From Elizabethkingia miricola (GTDB lineage Bacteria > Bacteroidota > Bacteroidia > Flavobacteriales > Weeksellaceae), in assembly GCF_001675285.1 (NCBI RefSeq), contig NZ_LSGQ01000003.1, forward strand, positions 496,001-560,000: 64,000 bases of DNA. Reading direction: 5' to 3'. Both the position numbers and the translations under genes were made by a program. Of the stretch, positions 19,318 to 28,783 are shown piece after piece (the stretch's first letter is position 1; each line of letters opens with the position of its first letter). The notes under the pieces were generated by a model, which was given only the letters and a program-made list of their open reading frames with translations, did not search any database and was not told where the DNA came from.

Positions 19318-20385
19318 ATGAATGTAAAGAAGATCCTTTATTTGCTTACGTTTTTAGTCGCAGGACTTGTATTTGCCTCTTCCACAGAGGGTCAGCAAAA
19401 GCCTGAGAAGTATAACCCTGTGCCAGATATTATGCACCATATCTCGGATTCCCACTCTTGGCATTTCTGGGGAGAAGGTGAAAAATCAGTAAGCCTTTCG
19501 CTTCCGATAATTTTGTTAGATAACGGACTGAAAGTCTTCTCTTCTTCAAAATTCGGTCATCATGAAGATGAAGTAGCTGAAGTAGATGGTAACTATTATA
19601 AGCTTTACCACAATAAAATTTATAAAACAGATGCTGCGGGTATGCTTAACATGCACGAAGAGCACCCTACAAATGAACAACCTCTGGATTTTTCAATCAC
19701 AAAAGTTGTTGCGCAGATGTTATTAGCGGCAGTTATCCTTATATTGATTGCATTTGCAACAAGAGGAAGCTATAAAAAATCTCAGGTTCCTTCAGGAATT
19801 GCTAGATTTATTGAGCCACTTATTATTTTTGTACGTGATGAAATCGCTTTACAAAACATTGGTTCTGTTAAATATAAGAGATTTGTTCCTTATTTAGTAA
19901 CGCTTTTCCTTTTCATCTGGTTGATGAATATCTTAGGATTACTTCCGGGATCAGCTAACGTAACGGGGAATATCGCTTTCACAATGGTAATGGCTGTTCT
20001 TACTTTCATTATCGTGAATGTTAACGGTAGAAAAACTTACTGGTCTCACATCTTTGACCCGTTAGGAAACAATATGCCATGGGCAGGTAAGCTATTAGTA
20101 TATGTAATCCTTGTTCCTGTAGAGATCCTAGGTATGTTTACTAAGCCAATTGCATTAATGATTCGTCTTTTTGCTAACATGACAGCAGGACACATCGTAA
20201 TCCTGAGTTTAGTATCATTAATCTTCATTATGCAGTCTTACGCTGTAGCTCCGGTATCAGTAGCATTAACATTGTTCATCAACGTACTGGAAGTATTAGT
20301 AGCAGCATTACAGGCTTACATCTTTACATTGTTAACAGCATTGTTTATCGGTATGGCAGTTGAAGAGCCGCACCACGCACACTAA
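19318..20385 (+). CDS. atpB: F1Fo ATP synthase subunit a
   Basis: Subunit a forms the proton half-channels of Fo. The 355-residue protein is longer than the E. coli form because of an N-terminal signal-like segment (1-25) and a periplasmic stretch of about 100 residues that is rich in His and Asp (for example HHISDSHSWHFWGEG). The core helices follow, including the essential Arg in ALMIRLFANMTAGH and the later helix LEVLVAALQAYIFTLLTALF. The long N-terminus is usual in Bacteroidetes. Confidence 0.97.
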   Translation: MNVKKILYLLTFLVAGLVFASSTEGQQKPEKYNPVPDIMHHISDSHSWHFWGEGEKSVSLSLPIILLDNGLKVFSSSKFGHHEDEVAEVDGNYYKLYHNKIYKTDAAGMLNMHEEHPTNEQPLDFSITKVVAQMLLAAVILILIAFATRGSYKKSQVPSGIARFIEPLIIFVRDEIALQNIGSVKYKRFVPYLVTLFLFIWLMNILGLLPGSANVTGNIAFTMVMAVLTFIIVNVNGRKTYWSHIFDPLGNNMPWAGKLLVYVILVPVEILGMFTKPIALMIRLFANMTAGHIVILSLVSLIFIMQSYAVAPVSVALTLFINVLEVLVAALQAYIFTLLTALFIGMAVEEPHHAH

Positions 20386-20649
<264 letters not shown>

Positions 20650-20737
20650 GAAAAATCTAGAAATTCTGTAAACGGTTGGTTTGCAGAATTTCTTTTACTT
20701 TTGAAAAATTAAACTGAATAGTATAAAAATATTATAA

Positions 20738-21232
20738 ATGGATTTATTAACTCCTTCAATCGGTAACATATTCTGGACTACAGTAGTTTTCTTAATTTTA
20801 GTAATCTTACTAGGTAAGTTTGCATGGAAGCCAATTCTTTCTGCAATCAATACAAGAGAAACGAATATCGTAGATGCTCTTAACCAGGTTAAATTGGCGA
20901 AAGCTGAAATGGAAAACCTAAAAGCAGACAACGAAAGAATTATTCGTGAAGCTAAAATCGAAAGAGACGCTATCCTTAAAGAAGCAAGAGAGATTAAAGA
21001 CAAAATCGTTGGTGAAGCTAAGGATGCTGCAAAAACTGAAGGTGATAAAATGATTGAGCAAGCAAGACAAACCATTAATGCTGAGAAAAATGCTGCTATG
21101 GCAGATATCAAATCTCAGATTGGTGAACTTTCTGTAAATATCGCTGAGTCTATCCTTAAGCAAAAGCTTGATAACAATGACGCTCAGAACCAATTAGTAG
21201 AAAATATTCTTAATAAATCTAACTTAAACTAA
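20738..21232 (+). CDS. atpF: F1Fo ATP synthase subunit b
   Basis: Subunit b is the peripheral stator stalk. The 164-residue protein has one N-terminal membrane helix (about 8-28) followed by a long charged coiled coil of Lys/Glu/Ala-rich heptads. It is preceded by an 88-nt spacer after atpE and followed after 1 nt by atpH. Confidence 0.96.
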   Translation: MDLLTPSIGNIFWTTVVFLILVILLGKFAWKPILSAINTRETNIVDALNQVKLAKAEMENLKADNERIIREAKIERDAILKEAREIKDKIVGEAKDAAKTEGDKMIEQARQTINAEKNAAMADIKSQIGELSVNIAESILKQKLDNNDAQNQLVENILNKSNLN

Positions 21233-21233
21233 T

Positions 21234-21773
21234 ATGCGTATATCCAAGGTAGCAAAGAGATACGCAAAAGGTCTGTTAGACTTTACTCAGGAAACAGGAA
21301 ACACAGCTTCTGTTTTTGCTGAGATGAAGGATGTTGTAAAAGTTTTAAATGCTTCTTCGGAGCTTAATAAATTTTTCGATAGCCCTTTTATCGAGGCTAA
21401 AAAGAAAATTAGTGTTACTGAACAGATTTTTGCACAGTTTTCTCAAACCAGCAGAAATATTATTGCATTAACTATCAAGCAAGGCAGAGAAAGCCAGCTT
21501 AAAGGTATTGCACAGGAATATATCAATAATGTGGAAGACCTGAATGGTGTACAAAGAATTTCTTTAGTTACAGCCACTCAACTTACACAACAAAATATCG
21601 AAGACATCCTGAAAGGATCTTCATTGGTAGACCACTCTAAAACTTTTGATATTGAAACAAGTATCAAACCAGAAATTCTGGGAGGTTATGTCCTAAGAGT
21701 AGGTGACCAGCAAGTAGACGCTTCTGTAAGAACGAAGCTATCTAACATTAGAAAAGAATTTGAACTTAACTAA
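21234..21773 (+). CDS. atpH: F1Fo ATP synthase subunit delta
   Basis: The delta subunit (OSCP-like) joins the b stalk to the top of F1. The 179-residue protein starts RISKVAKRYAKGLLDFT, and its C-terminal region GGYVLRVGDQQVDASVRTKL is the family signature. It starts 1 nt after the atpF stop and ends 15 nt before atpA. Confidence 0.96.
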   Translation: MRISKVAKRYAKGLLDFTQETGNTASVFAEMKDVVKVLNASSELNKFFDSPFIEAKKKISVTEQIFAQFSQTSRNIIALTIKQGRESQLKGIAQEYINNVEDLNGVQRISLVTATQLTQQNIEDILKGSSLVDHSKTFDIETSIKPEILGGYVLRVGDQQVDASVRTKLSNIRKEFELN

Positions 21774-21788
21774 GATAATCAGACCAAA

Positions 21789-23366
21789 ATGGCAGAAATA
21801 AATCCGGCAGAAGTATCTGCAATCTTAAAACAACAATTGGCAAACTTTGATACTCAGAGTGATGTCCAGGAAGTAGGAACCGTACTTCAGATCGGTGACG
21901 GTATCGCACGTGTTTACGGGTTAGAAAACGTACAATATGGTGAGCTTGTAAGATTTGAAAGCGGTGTTGAAGGGATGGTACTTAACCTTGAAGAAGACAA
22001 CGTAGGTGTAGCTCTTCTTGGACAATCTAAAGCAGTAAAAGAAGGTGATACTGTAAAAAGAACCAATACTATTGCTTCTATTAAAGTTGGTGAAGGTTTA
22101 TTAGGTCGTGTAGTAGATACATTAGGTAACCCTATCGATGGTAAAGGTGCTGTTAACGGAGATCTATACGAAATGCCTTTGGAAAGAAAAGCTCCGGGAG
22201 TAATCTTCCGTCAGCCTGTAACCGAGCCTTTACAAACAGGTATCGTTGCAATTGACTCTATGATTCCTGTAGGTAGAGGACAGAGAGAGCTTATTATTGG
22301 TGACCGTCAGACAGGTAAAACTACTGTGGCTATCGATACTATTCTTAACCAAAAAGAATTTTATGACGCAGGTCAGCCTGTATATTGTATATATGTTGCT
22401 GTAGGGCAAAAAGCTTCTACTGTAGCACAAATTGTAAAAACTCTTGAAGATAAAGGAGCTATGGCTTATACGGTAATCGTTACAGCTAACGCTTCGGATC
22501 CAGTTCCAATGCAGGTATATGCACCATTGGCAGGAGCTTCAATTGGTGAGTACTTCAGAGACACTGGTCGTCCTGCATTAATCATTTATGATGACCTTTC
22601 TAAGCAAGCAGTAGCTTACCGTGAGCTTTCTCTACTTTTAAGAAGACCACCGGGCCGTGAAGCTTACCCAGGTGACGTATTCTACCTTCACTCAAGATTA
22701 TTAGAAAGAGCTGCGAAAGTTATTGGTGACGATGAAATCGCTAAGCAAATGAACGACTTACCAGAGTCTTTAAAGCCTCTAGTAAAAGGTGGTGGTTCAT
22801 TAACTGCTCTTCCAATTATCGAGACTCAGGCTGGTGACGTTTCTGCTTATATCCCGACTAACGTAATCTCTATTACAGACGGACAGATCTTCTTGGAAAC
22901 TGACTTATTCAACTCTGGTGTACGTCCGGCTATCAACGTAGGTATTTCTGTATCTCGTGTAGGAGGTAACGCTCAGATCAAGTCTATGAAAAAAGTATCT
23001 GGTACACTAAAATTAGACCAGGCACAATATAAAGAACTAGAAGCGTTTGCTAAATTCGGTTCTGACCTTGATGCTGCTACTTTAGCAGTAATCTCTAAAG
23101 GGGAAAGAAACGTGGAAGTATTGAAGCAAGGTGTTAACTCTCCACTTCCTGTTGAAGAGCAGATCGCTATGATCTACGCTGGTACTGAAAACTTAATGAG
23201 AAAAGTACCTATCAACAAAGTAAAAGAGTTCTTAAGAGATTACGTAGATTTCTTAAAAGCTAAACATGCTGATACTTTAGCGGCTTTAAAAGCAGGTAAA
23301 TACGACAATAACCTAACTTCTGTTCTGAAGCAGGTTGCTGACGATATCGCTGCAAAATACAACTAA
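21789..23366 (+). CDS. atpA: F1Fo ATP synthase subunit alpha
   Basis: The alpha subunit is a non-catalytic nucleotide-binding subunit present in three copies. The 525-residue product carries the P-loop GDRQTGKT (about 172-179) and the signature [14 protein letters not shown] near 380. A strong hairpin lies between this gene and atpG. The catalytic beta subunit is not encoded in the window. Confidence 0.98.
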   Translation: MAEINPAEVSAILKQQLANFDTQSDVQEVGTVLQIGDGIARVYGLENVQYGELVRFESGVEGMVLNLEEDNVGVALLGQSKAVKEGDTVKRTNTIASIKVGEGLLGRVVDTLGNPIDGKGAVNGDLYEMPLERKAPGVIFRQPVTEPLQTGIVAIDSMIPVGRGQRELIIGDRQTGKTTVAIDTILNQKEFYDAGQPVYCIYVAVGQKASTVAQIVKTLEDKGAMAYTVIVTANASDPVPMQVYAPLAGASIGEYFRDTGRPALIIYDDLSKQAVAYRELSLLLRRPPGREAYPGDVFYLHSRLLERAAKVIGDDEIAKQMNDLPESLKPLVKGGGSLTALPIIETQAGDVSAYIPTNVISITDGQIFLETDLFNSGVRPAINVGISVSRVGGNAQIKSMKKVSGTLKLDQAQYKELEAFAKFGSDLDAATLAVISKGERNVEVLKQGVNSPLPVEEQIAMIYAGTENLMRKVPINKVKEFLRDYVDFLKAKHADTLAALKAGKYDNNLTSVLKQVADDIAAKYN

Positions 23367-23377
23367 AATTTAGTTGA

Positions 23378-23419
23378 TGGTTTCTGGTTGACAGTTAATA
23401 GACTAGCAACCAGAAACCA
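23378..23419 (+). other. Hairpin between atpA and atpG
   Basis: Perfect 13-bp arms (TGGTTTCTGGTTG at 23378-23390 and CAACCAGAAACCA at 23407-23419) flank a 16-nt loop. No T tract follows, so it is not a classical terminator. It may act as an mRNA stability or processing element, or it may be a decayed intergenic repeat. Confidence 0.75.
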
Positions 23420-23444
23420 ATAACCAACAACTATATAAAAGAGA

Positions 23445-24317
23445 ATGGCAAACTTAAAAGAAATACGAGGAAGGATTTCATCCATTTCATCTACAATGCA
23501 AATTACCAGTGCTATGAAAATGGTTTCGGCAGCGAAACTAAAGAAAGCACAGGATGCTATTGTGATGCTTCGCCCTTACTCCGAAAAACTTCAGGAAATA
23601 ATAGAAAACGTTAGTTCTACACTAGATCAGGAAACGCTTTCGGTTTATGCACAACCAAGAGAGGTTAAAAGAATCCTGTTCATTGCAGTTACTTCCAACA
23701 GAGGTCTTGCAGGAGCTTTCAACTCTTCTGTTATCAAAGAAGTTAATGCTCAGTATCAGCAAAATTCAGCTTTTGAGGTTGAAGTGTTGACTATTGGTAA
23801 AAAAGCATTTGATGCTTTCAGAGCTTCTAAGAAAATCTATGATAACCACAGCGATCTTTACGATTCTTTAACTTTTGAAGGCGTAGCACATGTAGCTGAG
23901 GATATCATGAGAGATTTCCGTCAGGGAGTTTTTGATGAAGTATACCTGGTGTACAACAAATTCCTTAATGCGGCAACGCAGGAAGTACAGACAGAAAAGC
24001 TTCTTCCTATTACAATGCCTGAAAAGAAAGAAGCTGAGAAGAGTGCAATCGAAACCGATTATATCTTCGAACCAAACCGTACCGAAATTCTGGAAACCTT
24101 AATTCCTAAATCTATCAAGACTCAGGTTTATAAAGCGATCCTTGATTCAGTAGCTTCTGAGCATGGTGCAAGGATGACTGCAATGCACAAAGCAACAGAT
24201 AATGCACAGGCATTGAAGAATGACCTGGTTATCTTCTACAACAAAGCACGTCAGGCTGCAATTACCAACGAGATCTTGGAAATTGTATCCGGAGCAGAAG
24301 CTTTGAAAAACAGCTAG
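23445..24317 (+). CDS. atpG: F1Fo ATP synthase subunit gamma
   Basis: Gamma is the central rotating shaft of F1. The 290-residue protein starts with the conserved LKEIRGRISSISSTMQITSAM segment split over the N-terminal helix and ends with SEHGARMTAMHKATDNA. It is the last gene of this ATP synthase cluster, and a terminator follows directly. atpD and atpC must lie elsewhere in the genome. Confidence 0.97.
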   Translation: MANLKEIRGRISSISSTMQITSAMKMVSAAKLKKAQDAIVMLRPYSEKLQEIIENVSSTLDQETLSVYAQPREVKRILFIAVTSNRGLAGAFNSSVIKEVNAQYQQNSAFEVEVLTIGKKAFDAFRASKKIYDNHSDLYDSLTFEGVAHVAEDIMRDFRQGVFDEVYLVYNKFLNAATQEVQTEKLLPITMPEKKEAEKSAIETDYIFEPNRTEILETLIPKSIKTQVYKAILDSVASEHGARMTAMHKATDNAQALKNDLVIFYNKARQAAITNEILEIVSGAEALKNS

Positions 24318-24337
24318 AAAAGTTCAACAAAATAATT

Positions 24338-24371
24338 AAAAGCGCTTATCCTTTGGGTAAGCGCTTTTTTG
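24338..24371 (+). terminator. Rho-independent terminator after atpG
   Basis: The stem AAAAGCGCTTA / TAAGCGCTTTT with a short CTTTG-containing loop is followed by a T run. It closes the ATP synthase operon and overlaps any longer N-terminus of the next reading frame. Confidence 0.9.
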
Positions 24372-24382
24372 TATTTTTATAT

Positions 24383-24793
24383 ATGCTTATTCAAATTGTT
24401 GAAAAGAAAGATAAAGACTATTCCGCAATACAAGGAATTTATAATACAGTACGGAATGAAATGCCTTTTCTTTCTGAAATATCGGACTTTAAAAATGCGT
24501 TGACTGGTGAAGTAGTTTACGAAGCCATTGCAGATGAAGAAACGATAGCTTTTATATCCTTTTGGGAGCCGGATAATTTTATTCATTATTTATTTGTTAA
24601 CCCTTTATATCAAAGTAAAGGAATAGGCTTACAATTGATTACCTATCTTTCAGAAATATATGGGAAACCATTGGGGCTAAAATGTTTGTTGGAGAATGCT
24701 GATGCAGTCCGTTTCTATAAAAAAAATGGTTTTCATGAAAAATATCGCGGAACATCTGCTGAAGGCGAATATATTTACTTTGAACTCCAATAA
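24383..24793 (+). CDS. GNAT family N-acetyltransferase
   Basis: The 136-residue protein is a small GNAT enzyme that transfers an acetyl group from acetyl-CoA to an unknown substrate. The acetyl-CoA loop QSKGIGLQLI (about 74-83) follows strand beta4 (HYLFVNPLY), and FYKKNGF is the usual C-terminal strand. I chose the ATG at 24383 because the longer frame from 24353 would begin inside the atpG terminator hairpin. Confidence 0.82.
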   Translation: MLIQIVEKKDKDYSAIQGIYNTVRNEMPFLSEISDFKNALTGEVVYEAIADEETIAFISFWEPDNFIHYLFVNPLYQSKGIGLQLITYLSEIYGKPLGLKCLLENADAVRFYKKNGFHEKYRGTSAEGEYIYFELQ

Positions 24794-24852
24794 TAATAAA
24801 AAGTTAACACAGGAAGTACAGGAATTAAAAATGCGTATTAAAAAATAATACA

Positions 24853-24860
24853 TATCTTTG
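24853..24860 (+). promoter_or_regulatory. -7 element (TATCTTTG) of the CorC-like gene
   Basis: This is an exact TAnnTTTG match 27 nt before the ATG at 24888. No clear TTG is visible at the -33 position, so this is a partial promoter call. Confidence 0.5.
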
Positions 24861-24887
24861 CATTTGATTATATTATTAACAAATTAA

Positions 24888-26246
24888 ATGGACCCCGATA
24901 GTTTTGTCAAACTTCTTATTGCCCTTTTCCTAGTATTACTTAATGGCTTCTTCGTAGCCGCCGAATTTTCAATCGTAAAAGTAAGATATTCACAAATCCA
25001 AATAAAAGCTGCAGAAGGCAATGCACTTGCTAAGAAAGCAGAATACATTATTAAGCATCTAGATGCATACCTTTCCGCTACACAGTTAGGGATTACCCTT
25101 GCCAGCCTTGCTTTAGGTTGGGTCGGTGAAAGCGCATTACATCATGTTTTCGAAGATCTGTTTCACCGCTTTGGTTTTGCTGTTGCAGACTCTACCATTA
25201 CTACTGTTTCTGTAGTATGTAGTTTTCTGATCATTACAATTATGCACATTGTATTTGGTGAATTAGTTCCTAAATCTATTGCAATACGTAAATCGGAATC
25301 CACAACTTTCTTTGTGGCTTACCCGATGATTTTATTCTATAATGTTTTCAAGCCATTTATCTGGTTAATGAATTCTATTTCCAACGCATTTTTAAGACTG
25401 ATTAAAATTCATCCGGCTTCTGAAAATGAAATTCACTCTACAGAAGAATTACAGCTTTTGGTAAAACAGAGTGCTGATAGCGGGGAAATTGAAGAAGAGA
25501 ACTACGAGATCATTAAGAATGCATTTGACTTTACAGATCATAGTGCAAAACAAATTATGGTACCACGCCAGAATATTTTTTCTATCAACATTAATGATGA
25601 TAAAAAGGATATTGTGGAGAAAATGTTGGAAAGTGGTTACTCCAGAATACCTGTATATGATGGATCTATAGATAATGTTATCGGTATTTTTTATACCAAG
25701 GAATTTATCCGTGAATACATTAAGAATTTTGATGAATGGAATGAGTTTGATATAAGAACACTTTTACATGAACCAACATTTGTTGTAGGAAGTAAGAAAA
25801 TATCAGACCTTATGAAGGTTTTCCAAACGAAGAAACAGCATTTGGCTATCGTTATCGATGAGTTTGGAGGTACAGAAGGTATTATTTCCCTTGAAGATAT
25901 CCTTGAAGAACTTGTAGGAGAAATTCAGGATGAGGAAGATGAAGAAGAGAAAATTGTAGAAAAAGTAGGCGAGAATGTTTACTGGGTACAAGCTTCTCAG
26001 CCACTGGAGGAAATAAATGAACACCTTCCCGTAGATCTACCTGAAAACCCGGAACAATATAATACGCTGGCTGGTTTTATTTTACATGAGCTTAGTGATA
26101 TTCCTGAAGAGAATCAGGAATTTGACCTCAACGGCTACCATTTTAAAATTCTTAAAATGCAGAATCGCGGTGTAGAGCTGGTGGAAATGATATATTTGGA
26201 ACCCGTAATTGAAGAAAGACTTGCAGATGAAATGGGAGAAGCTTAA
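24888..26246 (+). CDS. CNNM/CBS/CorC-HlyC domain membrane protein
   Basis: The 452-residue protein belongs to the CorC/HlyC-type transporter family linked to magnesium or cobalt efflux and often named hemolysin. Domains in order are: a CNNM (DUF21) membrane domain, about 1-190; paired CBS domains, about 205-330 (IMVPRQNIFSI and VVGSKKISDLM regions); an acidic linker (EDEEEK); and the CorC_HlyC FAD-like domain, about 355-440. The clpS gene overlaps its 3' end by 20 nt. Confidence 0.92.
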   Translation: MDPDSFVKLLIALFLVLLNGFFVAAEFSIVKVRYSQIQIKAAEGNALAKKAEYIIKHLDAYLSATQLGITLASLALGWVGESALHHVFEDLFHRFGFAVADSTITTVSVVCSFLIITIMHIVFGELVPKSIAIRKSESTTFFVAYPMILFYNVFKPFIWLMNSISNAFLRLIKIHPASENEIHSTEELQLLVKQSADSGEIEEENYEIIKNAFDFTDHSAKQIMVPRQNIFSININDDKKDIVEKMLESGYSRIPVYDGSIDNVIGIFYTKEFIREYIKNFDEWNEFDIRTLLHEPTFVVGSKKISDLMKVFQTKKQHLAIVIDEFGGTEGIISLEDILEELVGEIQDEEDEEEKIVEKVGENVYWVQASQPLEEINEHLPVDLPENPEQYNTLAGFILHELSDIPEENQEFDLNGYHFKILKMQNRGVELVEMIYLEPVIEERLADEMGEA

Positions 26247-26535
26247 TTCGCAGAATTATGACAGCCCAAAACGAGAGTACGAAGAAGAAGTACTGGTTTT
26301 GGATCAGACGGATGATGTATATAAACTTGTTCTGCATAATGATGATGTCAATACTTTTGACTTTGTTATCGAATGCTTGATAGAGATTTGTAAACATACA
26401 CCGGAACAGGCAGAACAATGTACTTTATTGGTACATTATAAAGGTAAATGTACCGTAAAGACAGGTGCGATGGATTTACTAAAGCCTATGCATCAGAAAC
26501 TATTATCCAGAGGCTTGACTTCTGAGATTGTATAA
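26227..26535 (+). CDS. clpS: ATP-dependent Clp protease adaptor ClpS
   Basis: ClpS delivers N-degron substrates to ClpAP or ClpCP. The 102-residue protein has the conserved LVLHNDDVNTFDFVIECL core (about 36-53), with the Asn-Asp pair that contacts the substrate N-terminus, followed by the EQAEQCTLLVHYKGKC region. I chose the ATG at 26227, which overlaps the upstream gene by 20 nt. A TTG at 26209 would add six residues. The overlap suggests translational coupling. Confidence 0.9.
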   Translation: MKWEKLNSQNYDSPKREYEEEVLVLDQTDDVYKLVLHNDDVNTFDFVIECLIEICKHTPEQAEQCTLLVHYKGKCTVKTGAMDLLKPMHQKLLSRGLTSEIV

Positions 26536-26540
26536 AATAA

Positions 26541-26577
26541 AAAAGAAAGGCTTTCCCAACGGAAAGCCTTTCTTTTT
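26541..26577. terminator. Bidirectional terminator between clpS and the GH95-like gene
   Basis: Perfect 15-bp arms (AAAGAAAGGCTTTCC / GGAAAGCCTTTCTTT) flank a CAAC loop, with A/T tracts on both sides. It separates convergent genes and touches the stop codon of the minus-strand gene at 26576. Confidence 0.93.
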
Positions 26578-28759
26578 AGTTTGCTTTTAAAGTCAATGTT
26601 TTTCCTTTCGGAATTTTATAAACATAGACAGAATTATTTTGTTGGATGAGATTACCAGATTCTGATGCTGTAAACGCCCCTTCAAAATTTGGTTTTATTT
26701 TTATTTGGCCGCCTTTTTCACTGTAAATACTTACTTCGGTATTTTTACCATTTTTTCTTATAGCTGAAATTAGAAATGCACCGCTGGCTCTAAGGTTTTT
26801 AAAAGATATATCTTTCCAATCTTCCGGTACTGCAGGAAATATACGGGTAACTCCGTTCCAGTGTTGCAGATAGAGCTCCTGAATACTCTGCATTCCTGCA
26901 AGAGGTGTTTCTATTACAGGACCGCTTTCTGCATATAACGTATTAGGTTTTACAAATTTTTGAATAAATGTTTTCATAATATCCCGGGATTCATTTCCCT
27001 GTCCCATCATCGCTTTCATAGAGGCATGTCCTGTCAACGAATATCCCTGCAAAGCTTCTGGCTTGCTTTGCCATGTATTAATGGATTTTCCAATGATATT
27101 ATGATTTTCTGTCTGATCCCAATTGATTTCATAAAAAGGATATATCATCAACAGATGCGAATAATGACGATGAGATTCGGAATAAGGTACATCCTGGGCG
27201 ATCATATAACCTCCTTCATTCGTTGGGAAAGGAATAAGATTTTGTAATATATCCTGCCACTGAGGGTAGAGCTTATCTTTTCTTCCTTTTTTATTATCCA
27301 TTTCAATAAGAGTTTTTAATCCCCAGCGAAGTATAGAAAGATCGTAATTTGTATTGAAGGCATATCCTTTAGAATATTCAGGTGAATAGGTTTTAGCCTC
27401 CAGTTGGTATTTTCCTTCCTTGTTTTTTCCGAGAAGATGGATATAATAATTAATACTTTTCTTTAGCAAGTTGAAAACTTTATTACCCAATACTTCATCT
27501 CTGGTTACATCATAATGTTGGTAATAATAATATAAAAGCCACGTAAGATTTCCTGTCTCGGCTTCGGAATTGGTAATGGATGCATTACTGCCTTTTACAA
27601 CTTTAACAGGAGCATACATATCTGACCCTGCACTCCGGCCCAGTGCTATGGAATTATATTGATACTCATTAGGCGCATTTTTTATCAGATTGTTGTAATT
27701 GTTATTGATTGCTTTAATCAAAGATTCTGCAAGCTCCAGATGATTAGCCGTATAAAGAGGAGAGTATGTAAGCTGCATATTGAGGTTGTACCAATATCCC
27801 GGCCATGGTGTTTTATCGGTCCATGGACCCTGCAAATCTATTGCCGGTTTATCCGCTCTGGTTGCTGAAGCCAGCTTATAAAGCTGATAATTGTAGAAAT
27901 CCTGCAGCTCCTGATCTGGAATGTTGAAAGATGATTTGTTATAATACTGATGCCACCAGTTCTGATGATGTTTTATTTTAGAAATAAGTTTGCCCCATTC
28001 AAAGGCGGCTAATCTCTTTTTAGCATTTGCCTCAGCCTCATTATTATTGATCTGATAATCGGTAGCAATTAATATATACTTCAGATTATTCAATTTCTTT
28101 TCTGTGTACGCCACACTATAGCCACCACCGGCTAGCATAGGTTGATAACTGGTAATTATATTATTGTGATTGGTTATTCTTACGGTTGGATTGGGTAAGT
28201 AGTTTTCGGGCTGTTTTGCGTGAGAGAAATTTCTTCTAGGGCTTTCAGACTTTTCAGGAACCCAGATAATTTCATATTTGTTTTTATAATTCTGATCATC
28301 AATCTGGAGTAAGATGTAATCTTCTTCGGAGAAGGTAATAGCTTTAATTCGGATACTCCCAGAATTGGTTTTTAGTTCTGCAGAGCTCTCAGCATTGTAT
28401 AAATCGATTTTGCCTTCTGGATCTGTAATATTGTCCGAAAGCTTTACTTCGAAGTATCCTAACGGAAGGCGAGGCCTTTCAAACAGGTTGTCTTCACCAT
28501 TACGGTGGTCATATATATCCGTTCTTCCAATGGTAATTTTGCATGAGGAAGCATCTTTCAGATAAGTCATTGTTCCCAACAAACCGTTTCCGGTAAATAT
28601 CCCCTGGTAAATAGTCTTACCTAGAGAAATAGTTTTATGTTCACCAGTATTCCGGATACTTTGAATGAATAGTTCCTTTGGAGAATTGTTATTTGTGGTC
28701 TGGCTGTTATAGGTTGTAATGAAGCATAAAAATAAGATGAGTTTTAAACATTTGATCAT
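26576..28759 (-). CDS. Secreted glycoside hydrolase, GH95-like
   Basis: The 727-residue protein has a signal peptide (about 1-19). Its layout is that of GH95 alpha-L-fucosidases and alpha-L-galactosidases: an N-terminal beta-sandwich (about 30-255), an (alpha/alpha)6 barrel (about 270-640), and a C-terminal beta domain. Recognisable regions are ETGNLTWLLYYYYQHYDVT, SHRHYSHLLMIYPF and LYLQHWNGVTRIFPAVP. In the family the enzyme inverts the fucosyl bond with a Glu acid and Asn/Asp base residues; I cannot assign these with certainty here. It lies 24 nt after tamL on the same strand. The exact substrate is open. Confidence 0.78.
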   Translation of the reverse strand: MIKCLKLILFLCFITTYNSQTTNNNSPKELFIQSIRNTGEHKTISLGKTIYQGIFTGNGLLGTMTYLKDASSCKITIGRTDIYDHRNGEDNLFERPRLPLGYFEVKLSDNITDPEGKIDLYNAESSAELKTNSGSIRIKAITFSEEDYILLQIDDQNYKNKYEIIWVPEKSESPRRNFSHAKQPENYLPNPTVRITNHNNIITSYQPMLAGGGYSVAYTEKKLNNLKYILIATDYQINNNEAEANAKKRLAAFEWGKLISKIKHHQNWWHQYYNKSSFNIPDQELQDFYNYQLYKLASATRADKPAIDLQGPWTDKTPWPGYWYNLNMQLTYSPLYTANHLELAESLIKAINNNYNNLIKNAPNEYQYNSIALGRSAGSDMYAPVKVVKGSNASITNSEAETGNLTWLLYYYYQHYDVTRDEVLGNKVFNLLKKSINYYIHLLGKNKEGKYQLEAKTYSPEYSKGYAFNTNYDLSILRWGLKTLIEMDNKKGRKDKLYPQWQDILQNLIPFPTNEGGYMIAQDVPYSESHRHYSHLLMIYPFYEINWDQTENHNIIGKSINTWQSKPEALQGYSLTGHASMKAMMGQGNESRDIMKTFIQKFVKPNTLYAESGPVIETPLAGMQSIQELYLQHWNGVTRIFPAVPEDWKDISFKNLRASGAFLISAIRKNGKNTEVSIYSEKGGQIKIKPNFEGAFTASESGNLIQQNNSVYVYKIPKGKTLTLKAN

Positions 28760-28783
28760 GGTTATATAGTTATGGTAGTTTTT

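Noticed and set aside
24353-24382. Longer N-terminus of the GNAT protein after atpG
   Set aside because: It would begin inside the atpG terminator hairpin.
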